A stretch of DNA of 64,000 bases from Saprospiraceae bacterium (GTDB lineage Bacteria; Bacteroidota; Bacteroidia; Chitinophagales; Saprospiraceae), in the NCBI GenBank assembly GCA_016715405.1, contig JADKAE010000012.1, positions 124,001 to 188,000 of the forward strand, written 5' to 3'. Below are positions 1 through 8,089 of this stretch, in pieces; within the stretch, counting starts at the first letter, position 1; the number at the start of each line of letters is the position of its first letter. Position numbers and translations under genes: made by a program. The notes under the pieces were generated by a model. It had not been told where the DNA came from. It did not search any database and worked only from the letters and a program-made list of their open reading frames with translations.

Positions 1-921
1 GTGTCCGCCATGTGGGTGGCCGCCGGTGCCGCCCTGAACAGGATCGCCATCCCTGATTTTTAGTTCAGGTTGGTGCTCTGCTACCCGGTCAAATTGCTGA
101 TAACCCACGCCAGTCTCGAATGTCAAGTGAGGGGCTATTTGTTTTCCAACTTTCACCCAATAGTCGGCTACAATGTGGTTTAACTTGCTTTGACTGCTCA
201 CTACCCGCCGCGGTCCGTGGTGGTTGTCGATATCCTCAGGGACAGGTTTTTTTAGTTTTTCGCTCATGATGGATACCGTTGAATGCACCCCCGTATACCA
301 ACCAGGTGTGGAAACAGATTCAATATGACTCAGTCCTTTTGCTACTATAGTGCCCTGCTGAAATTGAGAAGAAGGAATATGCCATTTTGGTAAATAAGCA
401 AGCGGAGCTACAGAGTTATCTATCTGGGATTCAATGTCAGAGCGCACTTCAGAGGAAGTGGGATTTACCGCAAATGCATCTTTCAGGTTTTCAATTAGAA
501 GGGTGGGGTGCATACCTTTTCTTTGGTCGACTTTGACGTATGAAGCATTATTTTGATGAAATTGAATAGGCGACTGGTTATTTGAGTAGAGCGAAGTCGG
601 TGTGTCGGCATGATCTGCAACAATCGTTTTGTCTTTGATCAGTTGCTCTTTCAATTCGACTTGATTGGCTATCAGCGTATTGATTTTGTGAGTAAAATGC
701 AAGTATCCGGCAACTAAAGTTGACGAAAGCATCAAAATGACAATTGCAGCCGCTATTTGCCAGCCGAATCGACGGATTAACGCCATACCGGTAGCCGGCT
801 TATGGGGTAATTTATCGCTTAAATTATCCCATAAACCAGGAGATGGATCTTCTTCGTAGCGCTCGAAAGAACGTCTAACGAAATCGTCCAGATTGTCTTT
901 ATGTGTATGCTCTTCCATCAT
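1..921 (-). CDS. membrane-anchored outer-membrane beta-barrel-like protein, 3' end beyond window
   Basis: I translated this frame by hand: it is open from the ATG pair at 921/918 to the left edge (about 307 codons), so the gene is partial at its C-terminus. The first 38 residues are hydrophilic and acidic (DDFVRRSFERYEEDPSPGLW), followed by one hydrophobic helix at about residues 48-68, a low-complexity linker, and from about residue 210 alternating strands resembling a beta-barrel (GWYTGVHSTVSI, LTFETGVGYQQF). It starts two bases after the stop codon of the ECF sigma factor, so the two are surely co-transcribed and probably translationally coupled. By analogy with Bacteroidota sigma/anti-sigma pairs the cytoplasmic N-terminus could hold the sigma factor, but I recognise no named anti-sigma domain. 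Its function is therefore inferred from context only. Confidence 0.6.
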   Translation of the reverse strand, partial: MMEEHTHKDNLDDFVRRSFERYEEDPSPGLWDNLSDKLPHKPATGMALIRRFGWQIAAAIVILMLSSTLVAGYLHFTHKINTLIANQVELKEQLIKDKTIVADHADTPTSLYSNNQSPIQFHQNNASYVKVDQRKGMHPTLLIENLKDAFAVNPTSSEVRSDIESQIDNSVAPLAYLPKWHIPSSQFQQGTIVAKGLSHIESVSTPGWYTGVHSTVSIMSEKLKKPVPEDIDNHHGPRRVVSSQSKLNHIVADYWVKVGKQIAPHLTFETGVGYQQFDRVAEHQPELKIRDGDPVQGGTGGHPHGGH

Positions 922-923
922 AG

Positions 924-1459
924 TCAAGTCGTTAAGCTCTTCGCGAGCATTTTTCTCATGTATGCTTTTGCTCTTAAATATTGTGTTTTTGAGGTGCTTA
1001 TCGAAATGCCCAATATATCGGCAATTTCAATATGCGTATAACCCTCCATGACATAGAGATTGAAGACAGTCCTAAACCCATCCGGCATTTGATGCAAGAT
1101 GTGTATCAGGTTTTTTGCCATGGGCTCGTCGAAATGGGGTAATGCCTGGTCAACGTCGTCGGCAATTTCGAGATTATCAAATTCTACAGTCGGTAATAAG
1201 CGTTGTTGTTTTTTTAGGTGTTGCAACGCTACATTTACGATTACTTTTCTCACCCATCCTTCCAGGCTTCCGGCGCCGGCGTATTGATGCAAATCCTGGA
1301 ATACTTTGATGAAGCCTTCCTGGAGCATGTCCTCGGCGTCTTCTCTGTTTTTAGCATATCGCAGGCATACCACAAACATTTTGCCCTTAAAGAAGTTATA
1401 GAACTCTTTTTGGCAAGCCGCTCTCCCCGGATTGAAGCCTTCAATATGTCTTCCGTCAT
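924..1459 (-). CDS. ECF RNA polymerase sigma factor (one frameshift)
   Basis: This is a sigma-70 family ECF factor. Sigma region 2 is visible (VCLRYAKNREDAEDMLQEGF), followed by region 4 with a helix-turn-helix (MEGYTHIEIADILGISISTS). The uninterrupted part is 924-1379 (151 residues), but that lacks the usual first 27 or so residues. These are present just upstream in another frame from an ATG at 1459 (MTEDILKASIRGERLAKK). The two join if the T run at 1407-1411 is one base longer, giving ...RLAKKEFYNFFKGKMFVV, which fits the family. The full protein would be about 178 residues. It is followed directly by the membrane protein at 921, its likely regulatory partner. Confidence 0.85.
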
Positions 1460-1559
1460 GTGTTAATTCACTGTTTGCCGGCGTATGGTCGTAACTTTAG
1501 GATAGGTAAGGAAATTGGGAAAGGGTTGCATGGAGGAAGGCCTTTTTTTGAGACAGTAA

Positions 1560-1638
1560 GACTGTAGGACTTTACGACCATAGGAAAAAGACCCCAATAG
1601 TCTTAAAGTCCTACAGTCGTAAAGTCATACCGTCATAT
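1560..1638. repeat. octamer-array palindrome, locus 1
   Basis: A 15-base perfect inverted repeat (1560-1574 with 1604-1618, 29-base spacer) is built from tandem 8-base units. The left side reads GTAAGACT GTAGGACT TTACGACC (1556-1579). The right side reads AGTCTTAA AGTCCTAC AGTCGTAA AGTCATAC (1599-1630), followed by a decayed unit that overlaps the iorB-like stop codon (1633-1635). It lies just downstream of that gene and could act as a terminator or 3' stabilising hairpin. The same architecture recurs at 6813-6913 and 32527-32587. Confidence 0.75.
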
Positions 1639-3831
1639 ATTCTGAAAAAGCTCGTTGTCCTTTACCGGCAATTTATAGATGCGCCGGCCTGTGGCCGCAA
1701 AAATGGCATTACACAACGCCGCACTTACCGGTGGAAGCGACATCTCGCCCAATCCTTCGGGATTTTCGGTACTGTCTACAAGGTAGGTGATCACTTCCGG
1801 AGCTTCTTTGTACCTGATGAGTCTGTAAGTGTCAAAGTTGCGCTGCGCAGCTGCGCCGTTTTCTATAGTGACACCGCCGTAAAGCGCGGCGCCCAGTCCG
1901 TCTACAATACCGCCCTCTATTTGTGCCAGGGCGCCGGCGCGGTTTACCACGATGCCACAGTCAACTGCCACGTGTACGCGAACTACCTGGGGCACTCCCG
2001 ACGCGCTCATCGTCAATTCAAGTACTTCGGCCACATACGCGCCAAACATAAAATGCGCGGCAAAACCCCGGTAAATGCCTTGTGGCGCCCGCTGATACCA
2101 GCCCGATTTTTCAGCCACGAGTTCGATCACCTGGCGTAGTCTTTTTGTATTGTAAAAAGGCCCGCCGTGGTCGCGATAATGCATTTGTTTTTCTTCTTTG
2201 CCCAATATCTCCAGCCGCATGGCTACCGGATCTTTGCCGGCCGCTGTAGCCAGCTCGTCGAGGAAAGTCTGGTCTACAAAAGCAGTCGCATTATGGCCGG
2301 GAGCCCGCCAGGCGCCGCGGGGCACCACGCTTTGTACCGGAGAGTATTCCATCCTGAAGTTGGGCACAAACCCCGCAGGAAAGCCATCGGGAAATACTTC
2401 AGTGGTATGAGGAGAGTCTCTCGAGCCGCTGAACATGCCTCGCGAGGTGGTGCTGGCGTTGATATGCCAGCCGCTGATATGCCCGGTGTTGTCGATCGAT
2501 GCTTTGAGTTTGTAAATCCCGTTGGGACGGAAAAAGTCGTTGAGCAGGTCGTCTTCGCGCGTCCAAACAACTTGCACGGGTTGCTGGATGGCTTTTGACA
2601 AAAAGATGGCCTCGGCGGCGTAGTCGGCCATGAGTCGGCGGCCAAAACCGCCGCCTGTGCGGCTCTGGTTGACTTTGACGTTGGCCCGGGGGATGCCTGT
2701 GAGCATTTCTGCAATACCGGCCACCCGGCCTGGTACCTGGGTGGGGCCCCAGCATTCTACTTTGTCCGCTTTTACGTCGGCTATGTAATTCATAGGCTCC
2801 ATGGTGGCATGATACAGGAACGGTACTTCATAAGTGGCTTCCACCGTTTTAGCGGCTTCGGCGAAGGCCTCATCCACGTTGCCATCGTCGCGCAGGGGGA
2901 TGCTGCCTTTTTGGGCAACGTTTTGCAAAAATTGGTTTTTGATACGCGTGCTGCTTTCTTCAGCGCCTGCGCCTGGTTCCCATTCAATTTGCAGCGCCTC
3001 CCGGCCTTTGATAGCTGCCCAGGTGTTTTTAGCTATGACGGCCACGCCGGATACCAGCATCGTGGGGTTTTCAGTGGGGGTAATTTCAACGATTTGCACG
3101 ACACCGGATACTTTCAGCGCTTCGGAGTCGAGGATTTTTTTGACTTTTCCACCGTATACCGGTGACCGTGCAATTACGGCGGTGAGCATGCCTTTGGGTT
3201 TGGCATCCAATCCGAATATCGGCTGGCCGGTTGCGATTGCTTTATTGTCCACTCCGGGGATGCTTTGTCCAAGCAGTTTGAAATCCCGGGGTTGTTTCAG
3301 ATCGACTATAGGGGGGATGGCTTGTTGTGAGGCTGCATCGGCAAGTTCGCCATAGGTTAGCTTTCTACCTGTTGGTTCGTGGGTTACAATGGCATTTGAA
3401 GCCTTGCATTCAGCATAAGCTACGTCCCATCGGGTAGCAGCCGCGGCGACAAGCATAACGCGCGCAGTTGCACCGGCCATTCGTAGGGTTTCCCAATTGT
3501 TTTTAATAGCGGTGCTACCGCCGGCAAACTGGGAGCCCATACGTTCGTCGAGGCCGGCCTGGCGGATCTCCACCTTTTGCCAGTCTGCTTCGAGTTCTTC
3601 AGCGATAATCATCGGCAAAGAGGTTTTGACGCCCTGGCCTATTTCCGGGTTTTTAGCCCAAATTACAATGCTGCCGTCGCTGCTTATTTGTAAAAACGCA
3701 TTGGGTGAAAAGACGCCTTCTCCGGCATCCAAGCCGGAGGCTTTGCTTTTCAGCGGGAAGCCCAGCAGTAGGCCTGCGCCGGCAATCCCCGTAATTTTTA
3801 TGAAGTCCCTGCGGTCAACTTTTGAAATCAT
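1633..3831 (-). CDS. xanthine dehydrogenase-family molybdopterin-binding subunit (IorB/aldehyde dehydrogenase type)
   Basis: The 732-residue large subunit of a molybdenum hydroxylase probably oxidises an aldehyde or N-heterocycle in the periplasm. A Tat signal is present at the N-terminus (RRDFIK at residues 7-12, then a glycine/leucine-rich stretch). The cofactor-binding motif GGGFGRR lies near residues 392-398, PRGAWRAPGHN near 510, and the catalytic glutamate in GLGEMSLPP near 695. The CO dehydrogenase signature AYRCSFR is absent, so this is not CoxL. The [2Fe-2S] partner is immediately upstream (start 4342), a two-subunit IorA/IorB arrangement without a separate FAD subunit. Electrons probably go to a cytochrome or quinone. 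The substrate cannot be read from the sequence. Confidence 0.9.
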   Translation of the reverse strand: MISKVDRRDFIKITGIAGAGLLLGFPLKSKASGLDAGEGVFSPNAFLQISSDGSIVIWAKNPEIGQGVKTSLPMIIAEELEADWQKVEIRQAGLDERMGSQFAGGSTAIKNNWETLRMAGATARVMLVAAAATRWDVAYAECKASNAIVTHEPTGRKLTYGELADAASQQAIPPIVDLKQPRDFKLLGQSIPGVDNKAIATGQPIFGLDAKPKGMLTAVIARSPVYGGKVKKILDSEALKVSGVVQIVEITPTENPTMLVSGVAVIAKNTWAAIKGREALQIEWEPGAGAEESSTRIKNQFLQNVAQKGSIPLRDDGNVDEAFAEAAKTVEATYEVPFLYHATMEPMNYIADVKADKVECWGPTQVPGRVAGIAEMLTGIPRANVKVNQSRTGGGFGRRLMADYAAEAIFLSKAIQQPVQVVWTREDDLLNDFFRPNGIYKLKASIDNTGHISGWHINASTTSRGMFSGSRDSPHTTEVFPDGFPAGFVPNFRMEYSPVQSVVPRGAWRAPGHNATAFVDQTFLDELATAAGKDPVAMRLEILGKEEKQMHYRDHGGPFYNTKRLRQVIELVAEKSGWYQRAPQGIYRGFAAHFMFGAYVAEVLELTMSASGVPQVVRVHVAVDCGIVVNRAGALAQIEGGIVDGLGAALYGGVTIENGAAAQRNFDTYRLIRYKEAPEVITYLVDSTENPEGLGEMSLPPVSAALCNAIFAATGRRIYKLPVKDNELFQNI

Positions 3832-3877
3832 GGCAGGTAGTGGTTAAGCGTGAAAAAAAAAGGGTGATTTCGGCCGG

Positions 3878-4342
3878 TTACTTCCTGGCGTATTTGGCGG
3901 CGAGAAGAACGGCTTGTTTGATGCGGGGGTAGGTGCCGCAGCGGCAGATATTGCCCGACATAGCGGCAGCAATGTCTTTGTCGCTTGGATTGGAATTGCG
4001 CTCGATCAGCGCAGCGGCAGACATAATTTGCCCGGCCTGGCAATAGCCGCATTGCGGTACGTCAACTTCCATCCACGCTTGTTGTACGGGATGGCTGCCA
4101 TCGGCTGATAAACCTTCGATGGTCGTAATTTGTGCGTATTCAAGTGCCGAGACAGGCAATACGCAGGAGCGCACGGCGGCGCCGTTGAGGTGTACGGTGC
4201 AAGCGCCACATTGGGCTTTCCCACAACCGAATTTTGTGCCCTTTAATTCGAGTTCGTCCCGCAATACCCATAGTAATGGCGTATCGGGGTCGGCCTCAAC
4301 TTCAACAGTGCGATTGTTGATTTGAAGTGTGTAAATAGGCAT
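3878..4342 (-). CDS. (2Fe-2S)-binding subunit of molybdenum hydroxylase (IorA type)
   Basis: The 154-residue small subunit carries the two clusters that move electrons out of the molybdenum site. The plant-type ferredoxin cluster ligands are Cys40, Cys45, Cys48 and Cys60 (FGCGKAQCGAC). The second, helical cluster uses Cys98, Cys101, Cys133 and Cys135 (PQCGYCQAG and NICRCGTYPR). Length and motif spacing are normal for CoxS/IorA proteins. It lacks its own signal peptide and would be carried out by the Tat signal of its partner, as known for this family. The two genes are 46 bases apart and share a promoter at 4381-4410. Confidence 0.92.
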   Translation of the reverse strand: MPIYTLQINNRTVEVEADPDTPLLWVLRDELELKGTKFGCGKAQCGACTVHLNGAAVRSCVLPVSALEYAQITTIEGLSADGSHPVQQAWMEVDVPQCGYCQAGQIMSAAALIERNSNPSDKDIAAAMSGNICRCGTYPRIKQAVLLAAKYARK

Positions 4343-4380
4343 AAGCGCTAATTTGAAGGTATAACAAATCGGGTTCCTTA

Positions 4381-4410
4381 CAAATATAGCGCTTTATGGT
4401 TTTTGATCAA
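4381..4410 (-). promoter_or_regulatory. predicted promoter of the molybdenum hydroxylase operon
   Basis: Read on the minus strand: TTG at 4410-4408, exactly 19 bases, then TATATTTG at 4388-4381. This matches the Bacteroidota consensus TTG-N19-TAnnTTTG. The -7 box is preceded by AGCGC, as at the trxA and lptG-like promoters. It overlaps the 3' end of the upstream serine hydrolase gene. Confidence 0.55.
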
Positions 4411-5854
4411 CCTTTTTTTTCAGCCATACAGGCACGACTTTGGGCTCTTGTTTGTCGTGTAGGAATAGTTGTCCCGACAAATTACCCACATCATCCCGGT
4501 GAAGCAAGATAGGGAGTATTCCTTCTTTCGCTATTATTTTACCCTCAAGCGTTTGCCCATGCCAATGCAGAGCCTTAATGGGCAACCGGGAAGGGGCGGA
4601 ACTGGGAAGGGGAACAACAGCGCCTTGCAAACTGCTTTTATCGCTGTTGGTGTTGATGATGATTTCCCCTCGTGGGGGCATATTTTCTTCTTCCAGGATA
4701 TAGTCGTAAGCCCCAGATACGACTATGCTGTCTTCGGTTGTCAAAGGCGCTTCCTGTTGCAGTAACACGTCGATCAGGCTGCTGGCAAACCCCTCGATGA
4801 GGATGGGCTGATTAGTTGTATTGGATAAAACGGCAATAGTTAAGCCCTCATCGGGGTATACCATCAATACAGAACGCCCTCCGGTTTGACTCCCGTTGTG
4901 GAAAAATATGCGGCGGTTCCAGGAGTCCTGTGCAATGATCCAACCCAGGCCGATGCCCAATGTATCACCTTTATTCGTTTTATTGCGGGTAAAGAGTAAT
5001 TCAAATCCTTTTTCCGATAAAAATGATTTGCGCAGGTGGTGTTGTCCAAATTTGGCCAAATCCAGCGCATTAGACAGATAACCTCCTCCAGGCCATTTGT
5101 AGGATGGGCGAAGCGTCTTTTGCCTTACTGCAGCCCCGCTTTTACTAATGCTGTATAATTGCGAATCATTGGTAATCAACGAGTCCGGATGATTAGGTTC
5201 TGTGTTGCACATGTCCAGTGCTTCGAGCATGTTGTGCATGGTTCTTAGGAAAGGCTTGCCTGAGGCCGCTTCCATGACAACTCCCAGCAGGGTATAGCCG
5301 TAACTTGTATAATTGTAAATCTCGCCGGGAGGCGCCACTAAAGGGTCTTTGATAAAAATGCCCAGTGCACTGTCGAGCGTAGGAAAGCGCTTGCTGTCGA
5401 TATTTTTTAACCTAAAGTCGTTGTCCTGGTAGTGTCGTATACCCGCAGTGTGAGTGGCCAGCATACGGGCTGTGATGACATCGCCATAGGGCACGGGTTT
5501 TTTGAGGTACGTATTGATGGGCTTGTCCAGGTCTATGATGCCCTTATCAACCATTACGGCCAGCAGTGATCCTGTGAGAATCTTGGACACACTGGCAATT
5601 CTGAAAAGTGTGAAAGGATTCACCTTCACTCCCTTTTCTTTGTTGGCATATCCAAATTCACCTGAATAATAGAGCGTTTCCCTACCGGCAATAGCTACAG
5701 ACATACCCACAGTACCTGATAACTGGAGGTATTCGGTGACCATACTGTCCAGTATCTCTTTTTTAGGTATCATGTCATTTGGGTAAAATGGTTGCGAATA
5801 AGCTGCACCTGTGCTCGCGAATACGCTTAATACGAATAACAACGGTTTATGCAT
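4394..5854 (-). CDS. serine hydrolase, beta-lactamase/class C penicillin-binding family
   Basis: I place the start at ATG 5854, which gives a clean signal peptide (MHKPLLFVLSVFASTGAAYS). An upstream in-frame ATG at 5974 would run into the divergent hbd gene. The mature protein of about 465 residues has the acyl-serine motif SVSK at residues 88-91, a YTS motif (NYTSYGYTLLG) in the place of YxN, and HNGSQTGGR near 320 in the place of the third KTG-like box. These mark the beta-lactamase-related fold used by esterases, D-aminopeptidases and penicillin-binding proteins. A C-terminal extension of about 100 residues follows the catalytic domain. It is exported, and its substrate is unknown. Confidence 0.85.
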   Translation of the reverse strand: MHKPLLFVLSVFASTGAAYSQPFYPNDMIPKKEILDSMVTEYLQLSGTVGMSVAIAGRETLYYSGEFGYANKEKGVKVNPFTLFRIASVSKILTGSLLAVMVDKGIIDLDKPINTYLKKPVPYGDVITARMLATHTAGIRHYQDNDFRLKNIDSKRFPTLDSALGIFIKDPLVAPPGEIYNYTSYGYTLLGVVMEAASGKPFLRTMHNMLEALDMCNTEPNHPDSLITNDSQLYSISKSGAAVRQKTLRPSYKWPGGGYLSNALDLAKFGQHHLRKSFLSEKGFELLFTRNKTNKGDTLGIGLGWIIAQDSWNRRIFFHNGSQTGGRSVLMVYPDEGLTIAVLSNTTNQPILIEGFASSLIDVLLQQEAPLTTEDSIVVSGAYDYILEEENMPPRGEIIINTNSDKSSLQGAVVPLPSSAPSRLPIKALHWHGQTLEGKIIAKEGILPILLHRDDVGNLSGQLFLHDKQEPKVVPVWLKKKVDQKP

Positions 5855-5927
5855 GTTACATGGAATTGCATGGCAAAAATAAGAGGTATATTTAATAATT
5901 TCGCGGGCAACAAATAAAACCGGGATT

Positions 5928-6815
5928 ATGAAAAATATTACCGTCATAGGCGCGGGTACCATGGGCAATGGCATAGCTCACGTTTTTGCCCAGCAAGGTT
6001 TTGAAGTGGCTTTGGTTGACGTATCTCCTGCAGCGCTCGAAAAAGCTATGCTTACCATAGGAGCTAACCTGGACCGTATGATCAAAAAAGAAGCGATCAG
6101 CCCCCAGGAAAAAGCAGATACGCTGGAACGCATAACTACGTTTTCTGACCTGCAAAAGGGCGTTTCGAAGGCTGACCTGGTGGTAGAGGCCGCCACAGAA
6201 AACCAGGACCTCAAATTGCGGATTTTTGGCCAAATGGATGAATTTGCCCCCGCCAACGCTATTTTGGCTACCAATACATCTTCTATTTCTATTACCAAAA
6301 TAGCAGCTGTCACTAAGCGCCCGGGACAAGTCATCGGCATGCATTTTATGAATCCGGTGCCGGTGATGAAACTGGTAGAAGTAATCAGAGGATACGCCAC
6401 GACAGATGATGTCGCGGCCCAGATTATGGATTTGTCGCGCAAACTGGGCAAATCGCCGGTGGAGGTAAATGACTATCCCGGTTTTGTAGCCAACCGGATA
6501 CTCATGCCGATGATCAACGAGGCAATCATCACGCTGCACGAAGGCGTAGCCGGTGTGGAGGAAATCGATACGGTCATGAAACTGGGTATGGCACATCCTA
6601 TGGGCCCGCTGCAACTCGCTGATTTTATTGGTCTCGATGTCTGTTTGTCTATTTTGAATGTGTTGTACCACGGCTTTGGCCAACCCAAATACGCACCCTG
6701 TCCTTTGTTGGTTAATATGGTAACTGCGGGCAAGCTGGGTGCAAAATCGGGAGAAGGATTTTATGTGTATACGCCGGGCAGCAAGGATATCGTGGTAGCG
6801 CCGAATTTTGCATAA
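5928..6815 (+). CDS. hbd: 3-hydroxybutyryl-CoA dehydrogenase
   Basis: This 295-residue NAD-dependent enzyme interconverts 3-hydroxyacyl-CoA and acetoacetyl-CoA in fatty-acid or butyrate metabolism. The Rossmann dinucleotide motif GAGTMG is at residues 8-13. The conserved MHFMNPVPVMKLVE near 140, NDYPGFVANRI near 183 and the C-terminal helical domain (GMAHPMGPLQLADFIGLD) follow in the right order. It is a single-domain enzyme without the crotonase part of FadB. It is transcribed divergently from the serine hydrolase and ends inside a palindromic octamer array. Confidence 0.95.
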   Translation: MKNITVIGAGTMGNGIAHVFAQQGFEVALVDVSPAALEKAMLTIGANLDRMIKKEAISPQEKADTLERITTFSDLQKGVSKADLVVEAATENQDLKLRIFGQMDEFAPANAILATNTSSISITKIAAVTKRPGQVIGMHFMNPVPVMKLVEVIRGYATTDDVAAQIMDLSRKLGKSPVEVNDYPGFVANRILMPMINEAIITLHEGVAGVEEIDTVMKLGMAHPMGPLQLADFIGLDVCLSILNVLYHGFGQPKYAPCPLLVNMVTAGKLGAKSGEGFYVYTPGSKDIVVAPNFA

Positions 6816-6913
6816 AGACTGTACGACTGTACGACTGTAGGACTTTACGAACAGGGAAACATTACGTATATTAGTTTGTCCAATTTTACAGTCCTAAAGT
6901 CGTACAGTCCCAA
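6813..6913. repeat. octamer-array palindrome, locus 2
   Basis: This lies between the convergent ends of hbd and the S4-domain gene. On the left are tandem units TAAAGACT GTACGACT GTACGACT GTAGGACT (6813-6844), the first overlapping the hbd stop codon. On the right, after a spacer of about 45 bases, are units AGTCCTAA AGTCGTAC AGTCCCAA (6890-6913). GACTGTACGACT (6817-6828) is a perfect 12-base inverted repeat of AGTCGTACAGTC (6898-6909). A bidirectional terminator role is plausible. Confidence 0.75.
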
Positions 6914-6920
6914 AGTCCCC

Positions 6921-7322
6921 TTACTCCACGTCGTCGTAGTAGTCCGTCTTGAATTCGTCGATAACGCGCCTGTCCTTCTTGGTAGGGCGTCCGGCGCCTT
7001 TGTCCCGGCGTTCTACGCCACTTTTGCCGATATACCAGACATTGTATTTATTGCGCTCTTCTTCAGGTGTAATATCGGCGTAACAAGTTTGGGCGATCGG
7101 AGCCCCTACGCGGGTATGGATGAGTTTGAGAACCTGAAATTGTAGATCAAAGCCGTTTTTGCGCACGCCTATTTGGTCGTTTTCCTGTACTACTTGGGCG
7201 GGTTTGGCGATCAAGCCGTTGAGTTTGACTTTGCCTTCTTTGCATGCTTCCGTGGCCAGGGTGCGCGATTTGTATATTCGAACGCTCCACAGCCACTTGT
7301 CAATTCTCAGTTTTTCGCTCAT
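6921..7322 (-). CDS. RNA-binding S4 domain protein (Hsp15-like)
   Basis: The 133-residue protein has an N-terminal S4 RNA-binding domain (residues 4-65: RIDKWLWSVRIYKSRTLATE, then KVKLNGLIAKPAQVVQENDQI). A basic/acidic tail contains AGRPTKKDRR, the signature of Hsp15/HslR proteins. In E. coli, Hsp15 binds stalled 50S subunits carrying nascent chains and recycles them. The same role is inferred here from domain layout and length. It sits four bases downstream of the broken PPK2 gene on the same strand, so it may be read through from there. Confidence 0.85.
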   Translation of the reverse strand: MSEKLRIDKWLWSVRIYKSRTLATEACKEGKVKLNGLIAKPAQVVQENDQIGVRKNGFDLQFQVLKLIHTRVGAPIAQTCYADITPEEERNKYNVWYIGKSGVERRDKGAGRPTKKDRRVIDEFKTDYYDDVE

Positions 7323-7326
7323 AAAC

Positions 7327-8062
7327 TTACTTGCTAATCCTGGGATATTTCATGTTAAGGCTTTCAAGAGCCTCTACCAATGTTTTTGATACAATATAAT
7401 CGCGATACCAGCGCTCATCGACAGGCACAATAGTCCATGGAATGGCGCTTTTATTGATGGCATCTTCGTAACAACGCATGTAGTCATCCCATAGTTCCCT
7501 TTCTTTCCAGTCGTTAGCATTGTGCTTCCAGTTTTTTTCAGGATCGTCGAGGCGCTCTTGTAGTTCAAGGGTTTGTTGCGCTTTAGAAAGGTGCAGGTAA
7601 AATTTAAGCACCACTGTATGGTTGTCAATGCGAGCAATTGTTCAAATGCATTGATCGCAGCCATGCGTTTGTTGGCGCGGTCTTCGTCTATCCATTTATG
7701 CACCCGCTGAATGAGTATGTCTTCATAATGTGAGCGGTTAAATATTTTGATATGTCCACGTATGGGAGCCTGCTTGTGTACCCGCCATAGGAAATCGTGG
7801 GCAAATTCTTCGTCGGTAGGTTTTTTGAAAGAGTAGGTGCTGATTCCGTCTGGATGGCAATCTTTGAATACTTTTTCACGGCGCCGTCTTTACCACTTCC
7901 ATCCATACCTTGGAAAACCACCAGTACAGCGTGTTTCTGCTCAGCCCTAAGCACTTTCTGCAGGTCGCCCAGGCGCTCTACATAGTTGTCTGTGGCCTTT
8001 TCAATATCGTCTTTATCGACAGAATCGGGCGGAAGCGTGGAGATGGCAGATAGATTGATCAT
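7327..8062 (-). CDS. PPK2-family polyphosphate:nucleotide phosphotransferase (two frameshifts)
   Basis: PPK2 kinases transfer phosphate between polyphosphate and nucleotides. I chose ATG 8062 (MINLSAISTLPPDSVDKDD), which matches the family's N-terminus. The Walker A motif GMDGSGKDG is present, but the frame then breaks at the T run 7872-7876. One more base restores KKVFKDCHPDGISTYSFKKP, followed by EEFAHDFLWRVHKQAP and FNRSHYEDILIQRVH, all hallmark PPK2 segments. A second break near 7630 joins INAFEQLL to RIDNHTVVLKFYLHLSKAQQ. The C-terminus (WTIVPVDERWYRDY) is intact. Reconstructed length is about 245 residues, as expected for PPK2. As written the sequence encodes three fragments. Confidence 0.85.
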
Positions 8063-8089
8063 AAAGCAATGGATTTTATATATTACCAA

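Noticed and set aside
1633..3831. Carbon monoxide dehydrogenase large subunit
   Set aside because: The AYRCSFR active-site signature is missing, and the PRGAWRAPGHN segment, Tat signal and two-subunit layout fit the IorB type.
5892..6683. Long open frame (263 codons) on the minus strand opposite hbd
   Set aside because: It lies entirely against the well-supported hbd gene, has no domain-like composition, and its openness follows from hbd codon usage.
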